Shown in pieces: positions 57,572 through 64,000 of a stretch of DNA of 64,000 bases; within the stretch, counting starts at the first letter, position 1; the number at the start of each line of letters is the position of its first letter. The DNA comes from Anaerococcus mediterraneensis. Its GTDB lineage: Bacteria; Bacillota; Clostridia; Tissierellales; Peptoniphilaceae. The notes below the pieces were generated by a model. It had not been told where the DNA came from, did no database searches, and was given only the letters and a program-made list of their open reading frames with translations. Location: assembly GCF_900128415.1 (NCBI RefSeq), contig NZ_LT635772.1, positions 682,001-746,000 of the forward strand, given 5' to 3'. A program made the translations under genes and the position numbers.

Positions 57572-57868
57572 AAAAACTCCTTAAAATTGTATTATTTTTA
57601 AAAATGAGGTATTTTTTTAAAAAAATGAGGTGATATTTACTAAGATAATCTAGGTAATATGTGTATATATAAGCATTATATGGTGTTTTAAAAGAAAGTC
57701 AAACATTTCTTTTGCACACTAGGAAGATGAGGTTTTTTCCGATATAATTATAATAGAAGTCGAAAGGATGTGATGAAAAAGTCTTAATAATCTTGATAAA
57801 ATATGTCCTGAAAAGGATGAAGATATGTGAAAGTAGAAGAATGAACAAACATGATCGGGGGTGAATTA
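57572..57868 (+). promoter_or_regulatory. Divergent intergenic region with leader reading frame
   Basis: The gap separates the minus-strand cargo gene from the mobility operon. It holds three ATGAGGT motifs, two of them in adjacent near-repeats (AAAAATGAGGT), and a TATAATTATAAT -10-like stretch at 57743-57754. A 15-codon open frame (57817-57864, MKICESRRMNKHDRG) ends over the ribosome binding site of the next gene. A promoter for the mobility operon probably lies here. Confidence 0.4.
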
Positions 57869-58243
57869 ATGAAAGAAAAAAAAGAAGTTAAAATAATTAA
57901 TAACTTCATGGAAACATACACTAGAATGCTTATTGTAAAAGCAATGCTAGATAACTATAAGGATTCTGGTGAGGTTGGAAGTAAAGAGCTAATGGAAAAT
58001 CTGTATAAGATACTGACTGAACCTATAATTCATTTAGGTTTAAATCCTGATGGAGAATATAGGATTAATGATTACGATGCTCTTTATAAGATAGTTGAAA
58101 AAAGAACTATTATAAAAGAAGTTCTAATTCAAATATTCAGTATTACAAACAAAGCACTTATGTCTAATAATGTAGATATGGATTTGTGTATTGCTGATAT
58201 TGATAGAAATGTTACTTACTTAGTAGAAAGGAGTGTATTATGA
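57869..58243 (+). CDS. Hypothetical protein, first gene of the mobility operon
   Basis: A 124-residue soluble helical protein (MKEKKEVKIINNFMETYTRM). ATG 57869 is preferred over 57851 because GGGGGTG lies just before it. It ends with an ATGA overlap to the DUF961-like gene. Its place at the head of the transfer genes matches small accessory proteins of Tn916-type elements. Family not recognised. Confidence 0.55.
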   Translation: MKEKKEVKIINNFMETYTRMLIVKAMLDNYKDSGEVGSKELMENLYKILTEPIIHLGLNPDGEYRINDYDALYKIVEKRTIIKEVLIQIFSITNKALMSNNVDMDLCIADIDRNVTYLVERSVL

Positions 58244-58584
58244 AGGGGCTAAGTAAATTTATGGCGTTTAATGCCAGTGCGTTTTTTAAAGATAAAGAAA
58301 TTATGGTTATAGCAAATGAAGATTGGGTTGACTATGAAAATGGTAAACCTACAGAACCTAAAGGAACTAAATACAAATGTATGATTGTTACTGATAAAAC
58401 AAATTACGGTGAAGGTGCTTCTAAACTTAACGAAGGTGAACAAATAATCATTAAAGTTGAGGGTAAAGCAAAACCATATGATAAGTTTTCTAGAGTTAAG
58501 ATGATAAATCCTAAATGTAATGTTTACGGAGAATATAGAAATAATATTTCTATAACAGCCGAAGATGTGGAGTTCTCTAAATGA
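58240..58584 (+). CDS. DUF961/YdcP-like element protein
   Basis: A 114-residue protein whose end (FSRVKMINPKCNVYGEYRN, then ITAEDVEF) matches the R-V-K-L-V-N-P...A-D-D pattern of DUF961 proteins encoded just upstream of the coupling ATPase in Tn916 and ICEBs1. The role in transfer is auxiliary. ATGA overlaps on both sides show tight coupling. Confidence 0.5.
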   Translation: MKGLSKFMAFNASAFFKDKEIMVIANEDWVDYENGKPTEPKGTKYKCMIVTDKTNYGEGASKLNEGEQIIIKVEGKAKPYDKFSRVKMINPKCNVYGEYRNNISITAEDVEFSK

Positions 58585-59873
58585 GAACTCCAAGATATAT
58601 TAGAGGTGTTTTTGCTACCTTTATCATGATTATAAGCTTGATAATATTTTTAGGATTACAAATTCTGAGTCCTTTATTAGAAAAATATAAAATTGTGAAT
58701 ATCGGTGTATTTGCAAATCTATTTTTAATAATTCCAGCTTGCATATTAGTTATTTTGTTAATGTCATGGTCTTATAGGAATAGATTGAATCGTGGTCTTA
58801 AATATGCTTTTACACATTACAGAATAAGTAAAAAGTTAAGAAAACAACTTATAGATAGTAAATATTATATTGAAAACAAAGTTTTTAATGTTCTGATATT
58901 GCCACTTGTTAAGGTGGAATTTATAGATGGGGATAATCTAAATCAAGGAATTATAAGTATAGAAAACAATATTAAGTTTGATAAGAAACTAGAAGATATA
59001 AGGCTTAATGGAGGCTTAAGTGATTATATAGTTACACAACAGTATTTAAGTAATGATGGCAACGCATATATTTATAACATATCCTCTAAAGAAATGTTTA
59101 ATCAATTAGAATTTAATAGTATTAAAGATTATTTAGTTTGGTCTAAAACTGGTACAGATGATTATTCGTTTAAATTGTCAGATAGTGATGTTCTACCATT
59201 TCATCATATGGGTATAGCTGCTCAAACTGGTGGTGGAAAGAGTTTTATGTTACAGTCTTTACTCATACAGATTTTAAATAAAGAAATTAAACATTTAGTT
59301 TATCTTATTGATCCAAAGTCTGCCGATTTACTATCATTTGGAAAGAATAATTTAAAACAAGGGTTTTATGCTGATAAAGAGGATGCTATATCAATGATAG
59401 AAAAATTTTATAATGATATGGTTCAGAGAAAAGAAGATTTACAGGATTTTTTCGATAAGAAATCTAACTTTGATTATCAAGACGTAGGGCTACCAGCTAG
59501 AATATTAGTGATTGATGAGTTTGGAGCATTAAGAGCTTCATGGAATACTTTGGCAAAGAAAGATAGGGATTATATTGAATCATTGTTATCTAATATAGTG
59601 TTTATGGGTAGACAATTAGGTTTCTTTGTGTTTTTGGTATTACAAAGGTTTTCGGCTGAAACGGTACCTAGAGCAATAACTGAACAATTAGTTATAAGGA
59701 TAGTTCTTAGTGAATCTGATGATTTAACGTATAGAACGTTATTTTCACAGTCTGCAAATATACCTAGTTTAAATTTAAAACCAGGAATGGGATTCTTTTC
59801 TTGTCCGAAACTGGCAAAGGTAGACTCGCCTAAACTATTTGTATTCCCTTTCTGTAGATTTCTAAAAACTTAG
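58581..59873 (+). CDS. FtsK/HerA-type DNA-translocating coupling ATPase
   Basis: A 430-residue protein with two N-terminal membrane helices (about residues 10-30 and 42-62) and a cytosolic FtsK/SpoIIIE motor: Walker A GIAAQTGGGKS near residue 210 and Walker B RILVIDEFGAL near 308. It resembles ICEBs1 ConQ and Tn916 Orf21, which bring the relaxase-DNA complex to a mating pore. The candidate oriT starts right at its stop codon. Confidence 0.88.
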   Translation: MRTPRYIRGVFATFIMIISLIIFLGLQILSPLLEKYKIVNIGVFANLFLIIPACILVILLMSWSYRNRLNRGLKYAFTHYRISKKLRKQLIDSKYYIENKVFNVLILPLVKVEFIDGDNLNQGIISIENNIKFDKKLEDIRLNGGLSDYIVTQQYLSNDGNAYIYNISSKEMFNQLEFNSIKDYLVWSKTGTDDYSFKLSDSDVLPFHHMGIAAQTGGGKSFMLQSLLIQILNKEIKHLVYLIDPKSADLLSFGKNNLKQGFYADKEDAISMIEKFYNDMVQRKEDLQDFFDKKSNFDYQDVGLPARILVIDEFGALRASWNTLAKKDRDYIESLLSNIVFMGRQLGFFVFLVLQRFSAETVPRAITEQLVIRIVLSESDDLTYRTLFSQSANIPSLNLKPGMGFFSCPKLAKVDSPKLFVFPFCRFLKT

Positions 59874-59932
59874 TTACTGATACGCGTAGCGTATCAGTAA
59901 CTGAGAGCGTGGGTATTCTAATAGCCACGCTC
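59872..59932 (+). other. Candidate oriT / replication origin: two perfect hairpins
   Basis: Hairpin 1 has a 14-bp stem (59872-59885 with 59889-59902) and a GTA loop. Hairpin 2 has the stem GAGCGTGG/CCACGCTC (59905-59912, 59925-59932) and a 12-base loop GTATTCTAATAG. The loop resembles the nick region of pT181-family double-strand origins (TACTCT/AATAG), which are cut by Rep_trans proteins like the one encoded next. Position between coupling ATPase and relaxase genes matches oriT of Tn916-type elements. Confidence 0.7.
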
Positions 59933-59988
59933 CACATATGGAGATAATAGGTTATAGTTGTTGGCATATACAGATTTGGAGGTTTAAA

Positions 59989-60510
59989 ATGATGAAATTA
60001 GGTGTGGATCAATTTACATTAATATTGATTCCGAATGAAAAGTTTGATTTTGATAGTTGGAGATTGTTAGTAGCGCCAAAAATAATAAATATATTTAATA
60101 GTTGTACAAAAATTGAAAGTATATTAGGAAAATTATCCTTAGTAGATGCAAATGTTGGTAAAGATATTAATTTTAAATTACCAACAGGCTATACTAAGGG
60201 ATATTATATAAAAAATGCGCTGTTCTATTTTTCGATAGCATATAATGAGGCTATGCCTAATATGTGTGTAATCATATATTTTAGTGCCACAGCCTGGAAA
60301 ATATATTGTGAGAATTATACCAATACTTATAATAAACCAATGAATATCAGGAGGTTTTTAAAAATGATAAAAACTACCTATTTTAAGTGTAGGCTTTCAA
60401 GATTAGATATTTGTGTTGATTTTATAGACGAAGGCCTATCAGTAAGTCAGTTATCAAAATCAATTCAACGTGGAAGAACTGAGGTGAGATATGGGAAAAT
60501 CCAAATATAA
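59989..60510 (+). CDS. Rep_trans relaxase/initiator, N-terminal part
   Basis: A 173-residue reading frame covering the N-terminal half of a Rep_trans (pT181-type) initiator/relaxase, with LGVDQFTLILIPNEKF at the start and SRLDICVDFIDEG near its end. The start ATG 59989 follows TGGAGG; an upstream ATG at 59938 would run through the origin region. The frame closes at 60510, inside the next frame, so it lacks the catalytic tyrosine. See the two following entries: together they make one family-length protein. Confidence 0.75.
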   Translation: MMKLGVDQFTLILIPNEKFDFDSWRLLVAPKIINIFNSCTKIESILGKLSLVDANVGKDINFKLPTGYTKGYYIKNALFYFSIAYNEAMPNMCVIIYFSATAWKIYCENYTNTYNKPMNIRRFLKMIKTTYFKCRLSRLDICVDFIDEGLSVSQLSKSIQRGRTEVRYGKIQI

Positions 60511-60688
60511 GAATTTATATGACAGAGTTGTTAATGAAAATAAAAAGAAAAGATATCCTAGAAATCCTTCTAAGATAAGTGATGTATCTAATAATTTTAA
60601 TGCAGAGACACTCTATATTGGCTCAAGGAAACGAAATTCAAAAGTTTTGTTGAGAATTTATGATAAAAAGAAGGAGCAGTTATCATGA
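60491..60688 (+). CDS. Rep_trans relaxase, middle part with catalytic motif
   Basis: 65 codons in the +1 frame relative to the first part, overlapping it by 20 bases. It carries the active-site block ETLYIGSRKRNSK and RIYDKKKEQ, in which the tyrosine of RIYDK is the expected nicking residue. GAGGTGAG precedes its ATG, so separate initiation is possible. Alternatively a one-base insertion in the AAAA of TATGGGAAAATCC split the gene. Confidence 0.65.
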   Translation: MGKSKYKNLYDRVVNENKKKRYPRNPSKISDVSNNFNAETLYIGSRKRNSKVLLRIYDKKKEQLS

Positions 60689-61179
60689 AACCTTATAGAC
60701 ATATTGCCAAAAATGTAAACGACTGGGTGAGGTTAGAAGCAGAATTTTCTAGTGATTATGCTCATCAGATAACAGATATGATACTTGAGTGCAAGAACGA
60801 TAAAGAATTAAAAGAAGTACTATTATGTTCAATTCTTAGTAGATATATGTTTTTTTATGCGAGATCAAATAAACCTCATAAAATAACTAAGTTGATGATT
60901 GATGAGTTAGAAGATATGAATTACACATTGTCATTACCTTCACCTAGAGATAATGATCTTGATAGGTCGATTGAATATATTATCAACAATAGCGGCTTAT
61001 TTTCTATATTCTATAAGATTCAATATCTATATGGATTTGATGAGTTATATGATTTTATTATATTTCTAGTAGATGAATATAAAAAATATACGGTAAAAGA
61101 TGATGTGTTAATTTGGCTTAAGAAACACGAAAAAAATTATTTGGGCAAAGCCCCGCCATGGAGAAAGGATGGTGAATGA
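60685..61179 (+). CDS. Rep_trans relaxase, C-terminal part
   Basis: 164 codons back in the first frame, starting at an ATGA overlap with the middle part and eight bases after AAGGAG. WVRLEAEFSSDYAHQITDMI is the conserved block that follows the catalytic motif in the family. The three parts add up to about 400 residues, the normal size of a single relaxase, with no missing segment evident. Confidence 0.7.
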   Translation: MKPYRHIAKNVNDWVRLEAEFSSDYAHQITDMILECKNDKELKEVLLCSILSRYMFFYARSNKPHKITKLMIDELEDMNYTLSLPSPRDNDLDRSIEYIINNSGLFSIFYKIQYLYGFDELYDFIIFLVDEYKKYTVKDDVLIWLKKHEKNYLGKAPPWRKDGE

Positions 61180-61382
61180 AGATGATGGTTACTAAAGACG
61201 ACTTGATAGATATAGGATTTAAAGAGCATCAAGCTAAGGTTATTATACAACGAGCAAAGAAAGAGCTTGTAAATGATGGTTATCCATTATATAATGGAAC
61301 AAGGATAGGTTGTGTGCCTAAATCCTACGTTGAAAAAATAATTGGAGTTTCCCTAGACGATAAGGGGGAACAGAATGAGTAA
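61176..61382 (+). CDS. DUF3173-like small protein next to the integrase
   Basis: A 68-residue protein (VTKDDLIDIGFKEHQAKVII, then RIGCVPKSYVEKIIG) with a winged-helix-like pattern. DUF3173 proteins lie directly upstream of Tn916-type integrases and may act as excision factors. It overlaps the relaxase part by four bases and int by eight. Confidence 0.7.
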   Translation: MKMMVTKDDLIDIGFKEHQAKVIIQRAKKELVNDGYPLYNGTRIGCVPKSYVEKIIGVSLDDKGEQNE

Positions 61383-62613
61383 AACTAAATATCCTTGTGT
61401 TTATAAGGATAAAAACGGAAAATTTTTTTATCAGGTAGAATTAGGAATAGATAATATAACTGGCAAGAGAATTCAAAAAAAAGGTCGTAAGGATAATAAT
61501 GGAAAAAATTTTAGTACAGCTAAATCATGCTATGACTATTCTATTTATCTAAAAAGAAAATATGTAGAATCTCAAGGGATATTTGCAAATGGAATAAAAT
61601 TAGATGATTTCATAGAAAAATATTTTATAGGACACTATAAAGCAAAGGTGCAAGATTCTACGTTTAGAACAAAGATTCATATAATAAGAAAAGTTCAAAA
61701 ATACTTTGCTAATGTTAAGATTGAAGATATAAATGTTAGAAAATGTGAAGCATTTAAATCTGATCTTATCAACAATGGTGATTATAGTAAAACTTATGCT
61801 TCAATGATATATGGATGCTTTAGACAAATATTAGATTATGCTGTAAATTTAGAATTTGTTCATGAGAATGTAAGTAAGAAAACCAAATCTATACCCAAAG
61901 AAAAAATATATGTGCCGTTTTGGACTTTAGATGAATTTCAAAAAGTAATTTCTACCTTTTGTTTAGACGATTTATATGAGCACATGGGATTTGTAATGTT
62001 GTGGCTCTATTTTAATACAGGTATAAGGGTAGGAGAGGGTCAGGCTTTAACATGGAATAAAGTAAATTTCAAAGACAAGACCCTTACAATTAATTCTACA
62101 ATTGATTTAAGTAGTCCTAGCTCCTATACGATAAAAAACAGAACCAAAACAGATTCTGGTAATAGAATTATATCATTAGATGACTCAACAATCAACATAT
62201 TAAAAAGATGGAAAAGCACTCAGAAGAAATACGGAGTTAGCAAATTTATAATAAGTTATTGTGACAAACCTATTAGAAGGAATACAATTCATAGAATTAT
62301 TAATAGACATGCTAAATTGGCTAATGTTAAGAGGATTCAGGCTAAGGGGTTGAGGCACTCTCATGTAAGCTATTTGATCAATCATTTTAATGCAGATATT
62401 TTAACAGTAAGTAATAGATTGGGGCATTCAGGACCAGAGATAACATTAAAACATTATAGTCATCTTTGGCCTAATAGAGACCGAAGTTTAGCTAAAAAAA
62501 TGAGTGGAATTATTAAGTTTGATAATCCAAAAAAATCAATGGTGGAGTTCAATGGAAATCAGTTTATTAAATATAATAGTAGTGATTCCTGCCAAAATCC
62601 TGCCAAAAGCTAA
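61375..62613 (+). CDS. int: Tyrosine recombinase (integrase)
   Basis: A 412-residue integrase of the Tn916/phage type with an arm-binding N-terminal domain (YPCVYKDKNGKFFYQVELG), a core-binding domain (about 75-180) and a catalytic domain. The catalytic residues are Arg218 (TGIRVGE), Arg327 (GLRHSH), His351 (LGHSG) and Tyr361 (KHYSHLW). The usual His three residues before the second Arg is Lys324. Its 3' end contains the right arm-type repeat. It should catalyse exchange at GAATGGGAATA in guaA. Confidence 0.92.
   Translation: MSKTKYPCVYKDKNGKFFYQVELGIDNITGKRIQKKGRKDNNGKNFSTAKSCYDYSIYLKRKYVESQGIFANGIKLDDFIEKYFIGHYKAKVQDSTFRTKIHIIRKVQKYFANVKIEDINVRKCEAFKSDLINNGDYSKTYASMIYGCFRQILDYAVNLEFVHENVSKKTKSIPKEKIYVPFWTLDEFQKVISTFCLDDLYEHMGFVMLWLYFNTGIRVGEGQALTWNKVNFKDKTLTINSTIDLSSPSSYTIKNRTKTDSGNRIISLDDSTINILKRWKSTQKKYGVSKFIISYCDKPIRRNTIHRIINRHAKLANVKRIQAKGLRHSHVSYLINHFNADILTVSNRLGHSGPEITLKHYSHLWPNRDRSLAKKMSGIIKFDNPKKSMVEFNGNQFIKYNSSDSCQNPAKS
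62588..62606 (+). repeat. Right arm-type repeat
   Basis: CCTGCCAAAATCCTGCCAA, identical to 53209-53227 and in the same orientation, lies in the last codons of int, 60 bp inside the right core. Confidence 0.65.
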
Positions 62614-62666
62614 TAGCAATGCTTAAAGTGTTGAAAACAACAATGTTTAATATCTTATTTGCTATT

Positions 62667-62677
62667 GAATGGGAATA
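62667..62677 (+). repeat. Right attachment core (attR)
   Basis: GAATGGGAATA followed by G gives a TAG stop in the guaA frame; this would be the end of guaA in the empty chromosome. The following 62678-62817 holds no gene. Confidence 0.8.
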
Positions 62678-62817
62678 GTAGCAAAAAAACAAAAAACTTT
62701 GTAAAATTAATGGTTACAGAAGATTAAAAACTGTAACTGGGATTAAAATGGGAACATTTGTCAAAAAGAATAAATTGAATAATAGTTCCAAGTGGTTTAC
62801 ATTTGGACAAAAAATTA

Positions 62818-62846
62818 GACCGTAGTTTCAAGCTGCGGTCTTTTTT
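62818..62846 (+). terminator. Rho-independent terminator right of the element
   Basis: GACCGTAG/CTGCGGTC with a seven-base loop and six T. It may be the original guaA terminator, displaced by the insertion. Confidence 0.8.
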
Positions 62847-62858
62847 GCGTAAAAATTT

Positions 62859-64000
62859 TTATTTAATTTCAATTACTCCATTACATAAATCTTTGAATTC
62901 TTTTTGATTATATGCGGTATGGATTATATTTTTTTCAGCACATTCAATTAAATAATTTATAATTTCATTCAATCTATCTCCTAGCAAATCGGATTTAATC
63001 AATTCTAAAATTTCTTTAATATTTTGGATTTTGATTGTATTGTTTTCATTAATAGATTGCAAATTATCTTGTAATAAAGCAATTAAAATTTTAATTTGCT
63101 CTTTTGAAAGAATTTTAAAGAAATTATCGTAATACAACTTTGCACTTGGGGAAACACCGTTGCAATAATTAACCTCGCGTCCTATTCTACATTCTAAAAA
63201 AGTTTTTATTAATTTTGATGATTGTTCCTCAGGTATATCTGATGATAGTTTTATATATTTCATTATTTCTTTTGCAATAGGTGGTTCATTGTAATAATTA
63301 TCCCATCCATGTGTTGTTAAATATAAATCATCACACAAATTATTTATAGTTAAACTTTTTTCGGTTAATGTTAGATAATTTAGACCATTGCATTTTTCAA
63401 AAAAAGTATACGCTAAGTCTTCTTTATCTTTTTCTAAATTATTTTTAAAAAATTCTTTTTTAGTACCGAGATCATATTTAGTTGATTCTAAAACATATCC
63501 CCATAATTTCGATGAAACTAAAAGAATATTATTTCGAACAATAGTAGGGGTATCACTAGAAACATAAATACCAAATAGAGTTACTAAAAGTGCAGATGCA
63601 GTATTAGTTGAAAGATCTTTAAATGATATATCTAGACTCTGTATAGTAACATCATCTATTTCCTCTTTCAACCCCTTTATATTTTCTATAATATTTTTAG
63701 CTACTATTGCAGATTTAGATGGTTTTTCGTTTATAACCTCTTTAACACAGACATCTAGCCAACCAAGCAATTCATATGCATTAATAACTGAAACATTAGG
63801 ATGTGAAGCACCGATTTGATTTCTCATATCTAAAATATGACATAGTTTACGATATATTATATCAGAAATCCACTCTAATTTTCTACACGTGTCTAATAGA
63901 GTTTTATCTTTTATTCCAGATAAGTCATCTTTATTAGAATATTCGCTTCTTCTCTTGTTTCCAACGGCATTATCATAGAATGTATCTAAACCATAATAAT
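62859..64000 (-). CDS. HEPN-like protein, 5' end beyond the window
   Basis: The frame is open from its stop at 62859 to the window edge (at least 380 codons), so an internal ATG at 63827 is probably not the start. The region reading KLCHILDMRNQIGASHPN has an R-x6-H pattern (R-N-Q-I-G-A-S-H) like the RNase motif of HEPN domains, preceded by LDTCRKLEWISDIIYR. A long helical C-terminal part follows. HEPN proteins are frequent in abortive-infection and toxin systems. Function is inferred from one motif. Confidence 0.5.
   Translation of the reverse strand, partial: YYGLDTFYDNAVGNKRRSEYSNKDDLSGIKDKTLLDTCRKLEWISDIIYRKLCHILDMRNQIGASHPNVSVINAYELLGWLDVCVKEVINEKPSKSAIVAKNIIENIKGLKEEIDDVTIQSLDISFKDLSTNTASALLVTLFGIYVSSDTPTIVRNNILLVSSKLWGYVLESTKYDLGTKKEFFKNNLEKDKEDLAYTFFEKCNGLNYLTLTEKSLTINNLCDDLYLTTHGWDNYYNEPPIAKEIMKYIKLSSDIPEEQSSKLIKTFLECRIGREVNYCNGVSPSAKLYYDNFFKILSKEQIKILIALLQDNLQSINENNTIKIQNIKEILELIKSDLLGDRLNEIINYLIECAEKNIIHTAYNQKEFKDLCNGVIEIK

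Larger units (their letters stand above)
53107..62677 (+). mobile_element. Integrative mobilizable element at the guaA 3' end, about 9.6 kb
   Basis: Bounded by an 11-bp direct repeat GAATGGGAATA (53107-53117 and 62667-62677), with a tyrosine integrase gene at the right end. Cargo: BcgI-like restriction-modification pair and an unknown gene. Mobility: DUF961-like, FtsK-like ATPase, candidate oriT, Rep_trans relaxase, DUF3173-like protein, integrase, in the Tn916/ICEBs1 order. No mating-pore (VirB4-like) genes, so it is probably mobilised by a helper. Its genes are visibly more AT-rich than guaA and its upstream neighbours. The 3' end of guaA is a known integration hot spot. Confidence 0.88.

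Noticed and set aside
58249..58593. Antisense 114-codon frame opposite the DUF961-like gene
   Set aside because: The sense gene has ATGA coupling on both sides and family similarity; the antisense frame has none and is very rich in Phe and Ile.
53107..62677. Complete self-transmissible ICE
   Set aside because: Only the coupling ATPase, relaxase and integrase are present; no VirB4, VirB6 or cell-wall hydrolase genes of a mating pore were found.

Overview
The window looks like a low-GC, anaerobic Gram-positive chromosome of the Peptoniphilaceae type, most like Anaerococcus. That assignment is an inference. It rests on AT-rich codon use, a YSIRK-like signal peptide paired with an NPKTG-type (not LPxTG) sorting signal, FIVAR-like surface repeats, a Rex-type operator on an iron alcohol dehydrogenase, and an activase-type 2-hydroxyacyl-CoA dehydratase protein. 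No rRNA, tRNA, CRISPR array or insertion sequence was seen.

Layout. (1) 1-2000: the left edge holds an XRE regulator (mostly outside the window) and a small membrane protein, both on the minus strand behind a promoter with two operators, then an iron-dependent alcohol dehydrogenase with a probable Rex site. (2) 2000-8300: a run of exported helical proteins: a 973-residue FIVAR-like surface protein, a lipoprotein, two related secreted proteins and a secreted transglutaminase-like protein. (3) 8500-23290: the S10-spc-alpha super-operon (rpsJ to rplQ, with secY, adk, infA, rpoA), with structured leaders; map is absent between adk and infA. (4) 23300-27340: a wall-anchored G5 protein and a long coiled-coil secreted protein. 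(5) 27350-31230: SpoIIE-type phosphatase, deoC, cytoplasmic alpha-amylase and RNase H1 in one tight operon. (6) 31500-41420: a 1416-residue CoA-dehydratase activase-like protein, glutamate dehydrogenase with a GNAT-like protein, then an XRE / DUF3169 / ABC transporter operon. (7) 41500-53118: a housekeeping run (nfeD, floA, phoH, ybeY, dgkA-PAP2 fusion, cdd, era, recO, glyQS, ppsR, guaA), mostly overlapping genes.

(8) 53107-62677: an integrative mobilizable element of about 9.6 kb inserted in the 3' end of guaA. It has an 11-bp core repeat at both ends and a 19-bp tandem repeat just inside each end. It encodes a BcgI-like restriction-modification pair, an unrecognised minus-strand gene, and a mobilization and integration module: DUF961-like protein, FtsK/HerA-type coupling ATPase, a Rep_trans relaxase split over three overlapping frames, a DUF3173-like protein and a tyrosine integrase. 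Two perfect hairpins between the ATPase and the relaxase look like the transfer/replication origin. No mating-pore genes are present, so transfer would need a helper. (9) 62678-64000: outside the right end, a minus-strand HEPN-like gene runs off the window.

Most interesting points: a helical module of about 45 residues, not recognised as a named family, shared by five exported proteins in two loci; the candidate origin whose loop resembles the pT181-family nick site; the three-piece relaxase with a ribosome binding site at each joint; two promoter/operator regions 38 kb apart with identical geometry; a phoH gene that appears to start at a non-AUG codon; and a structured 140-nt region between infA and rpmJ.
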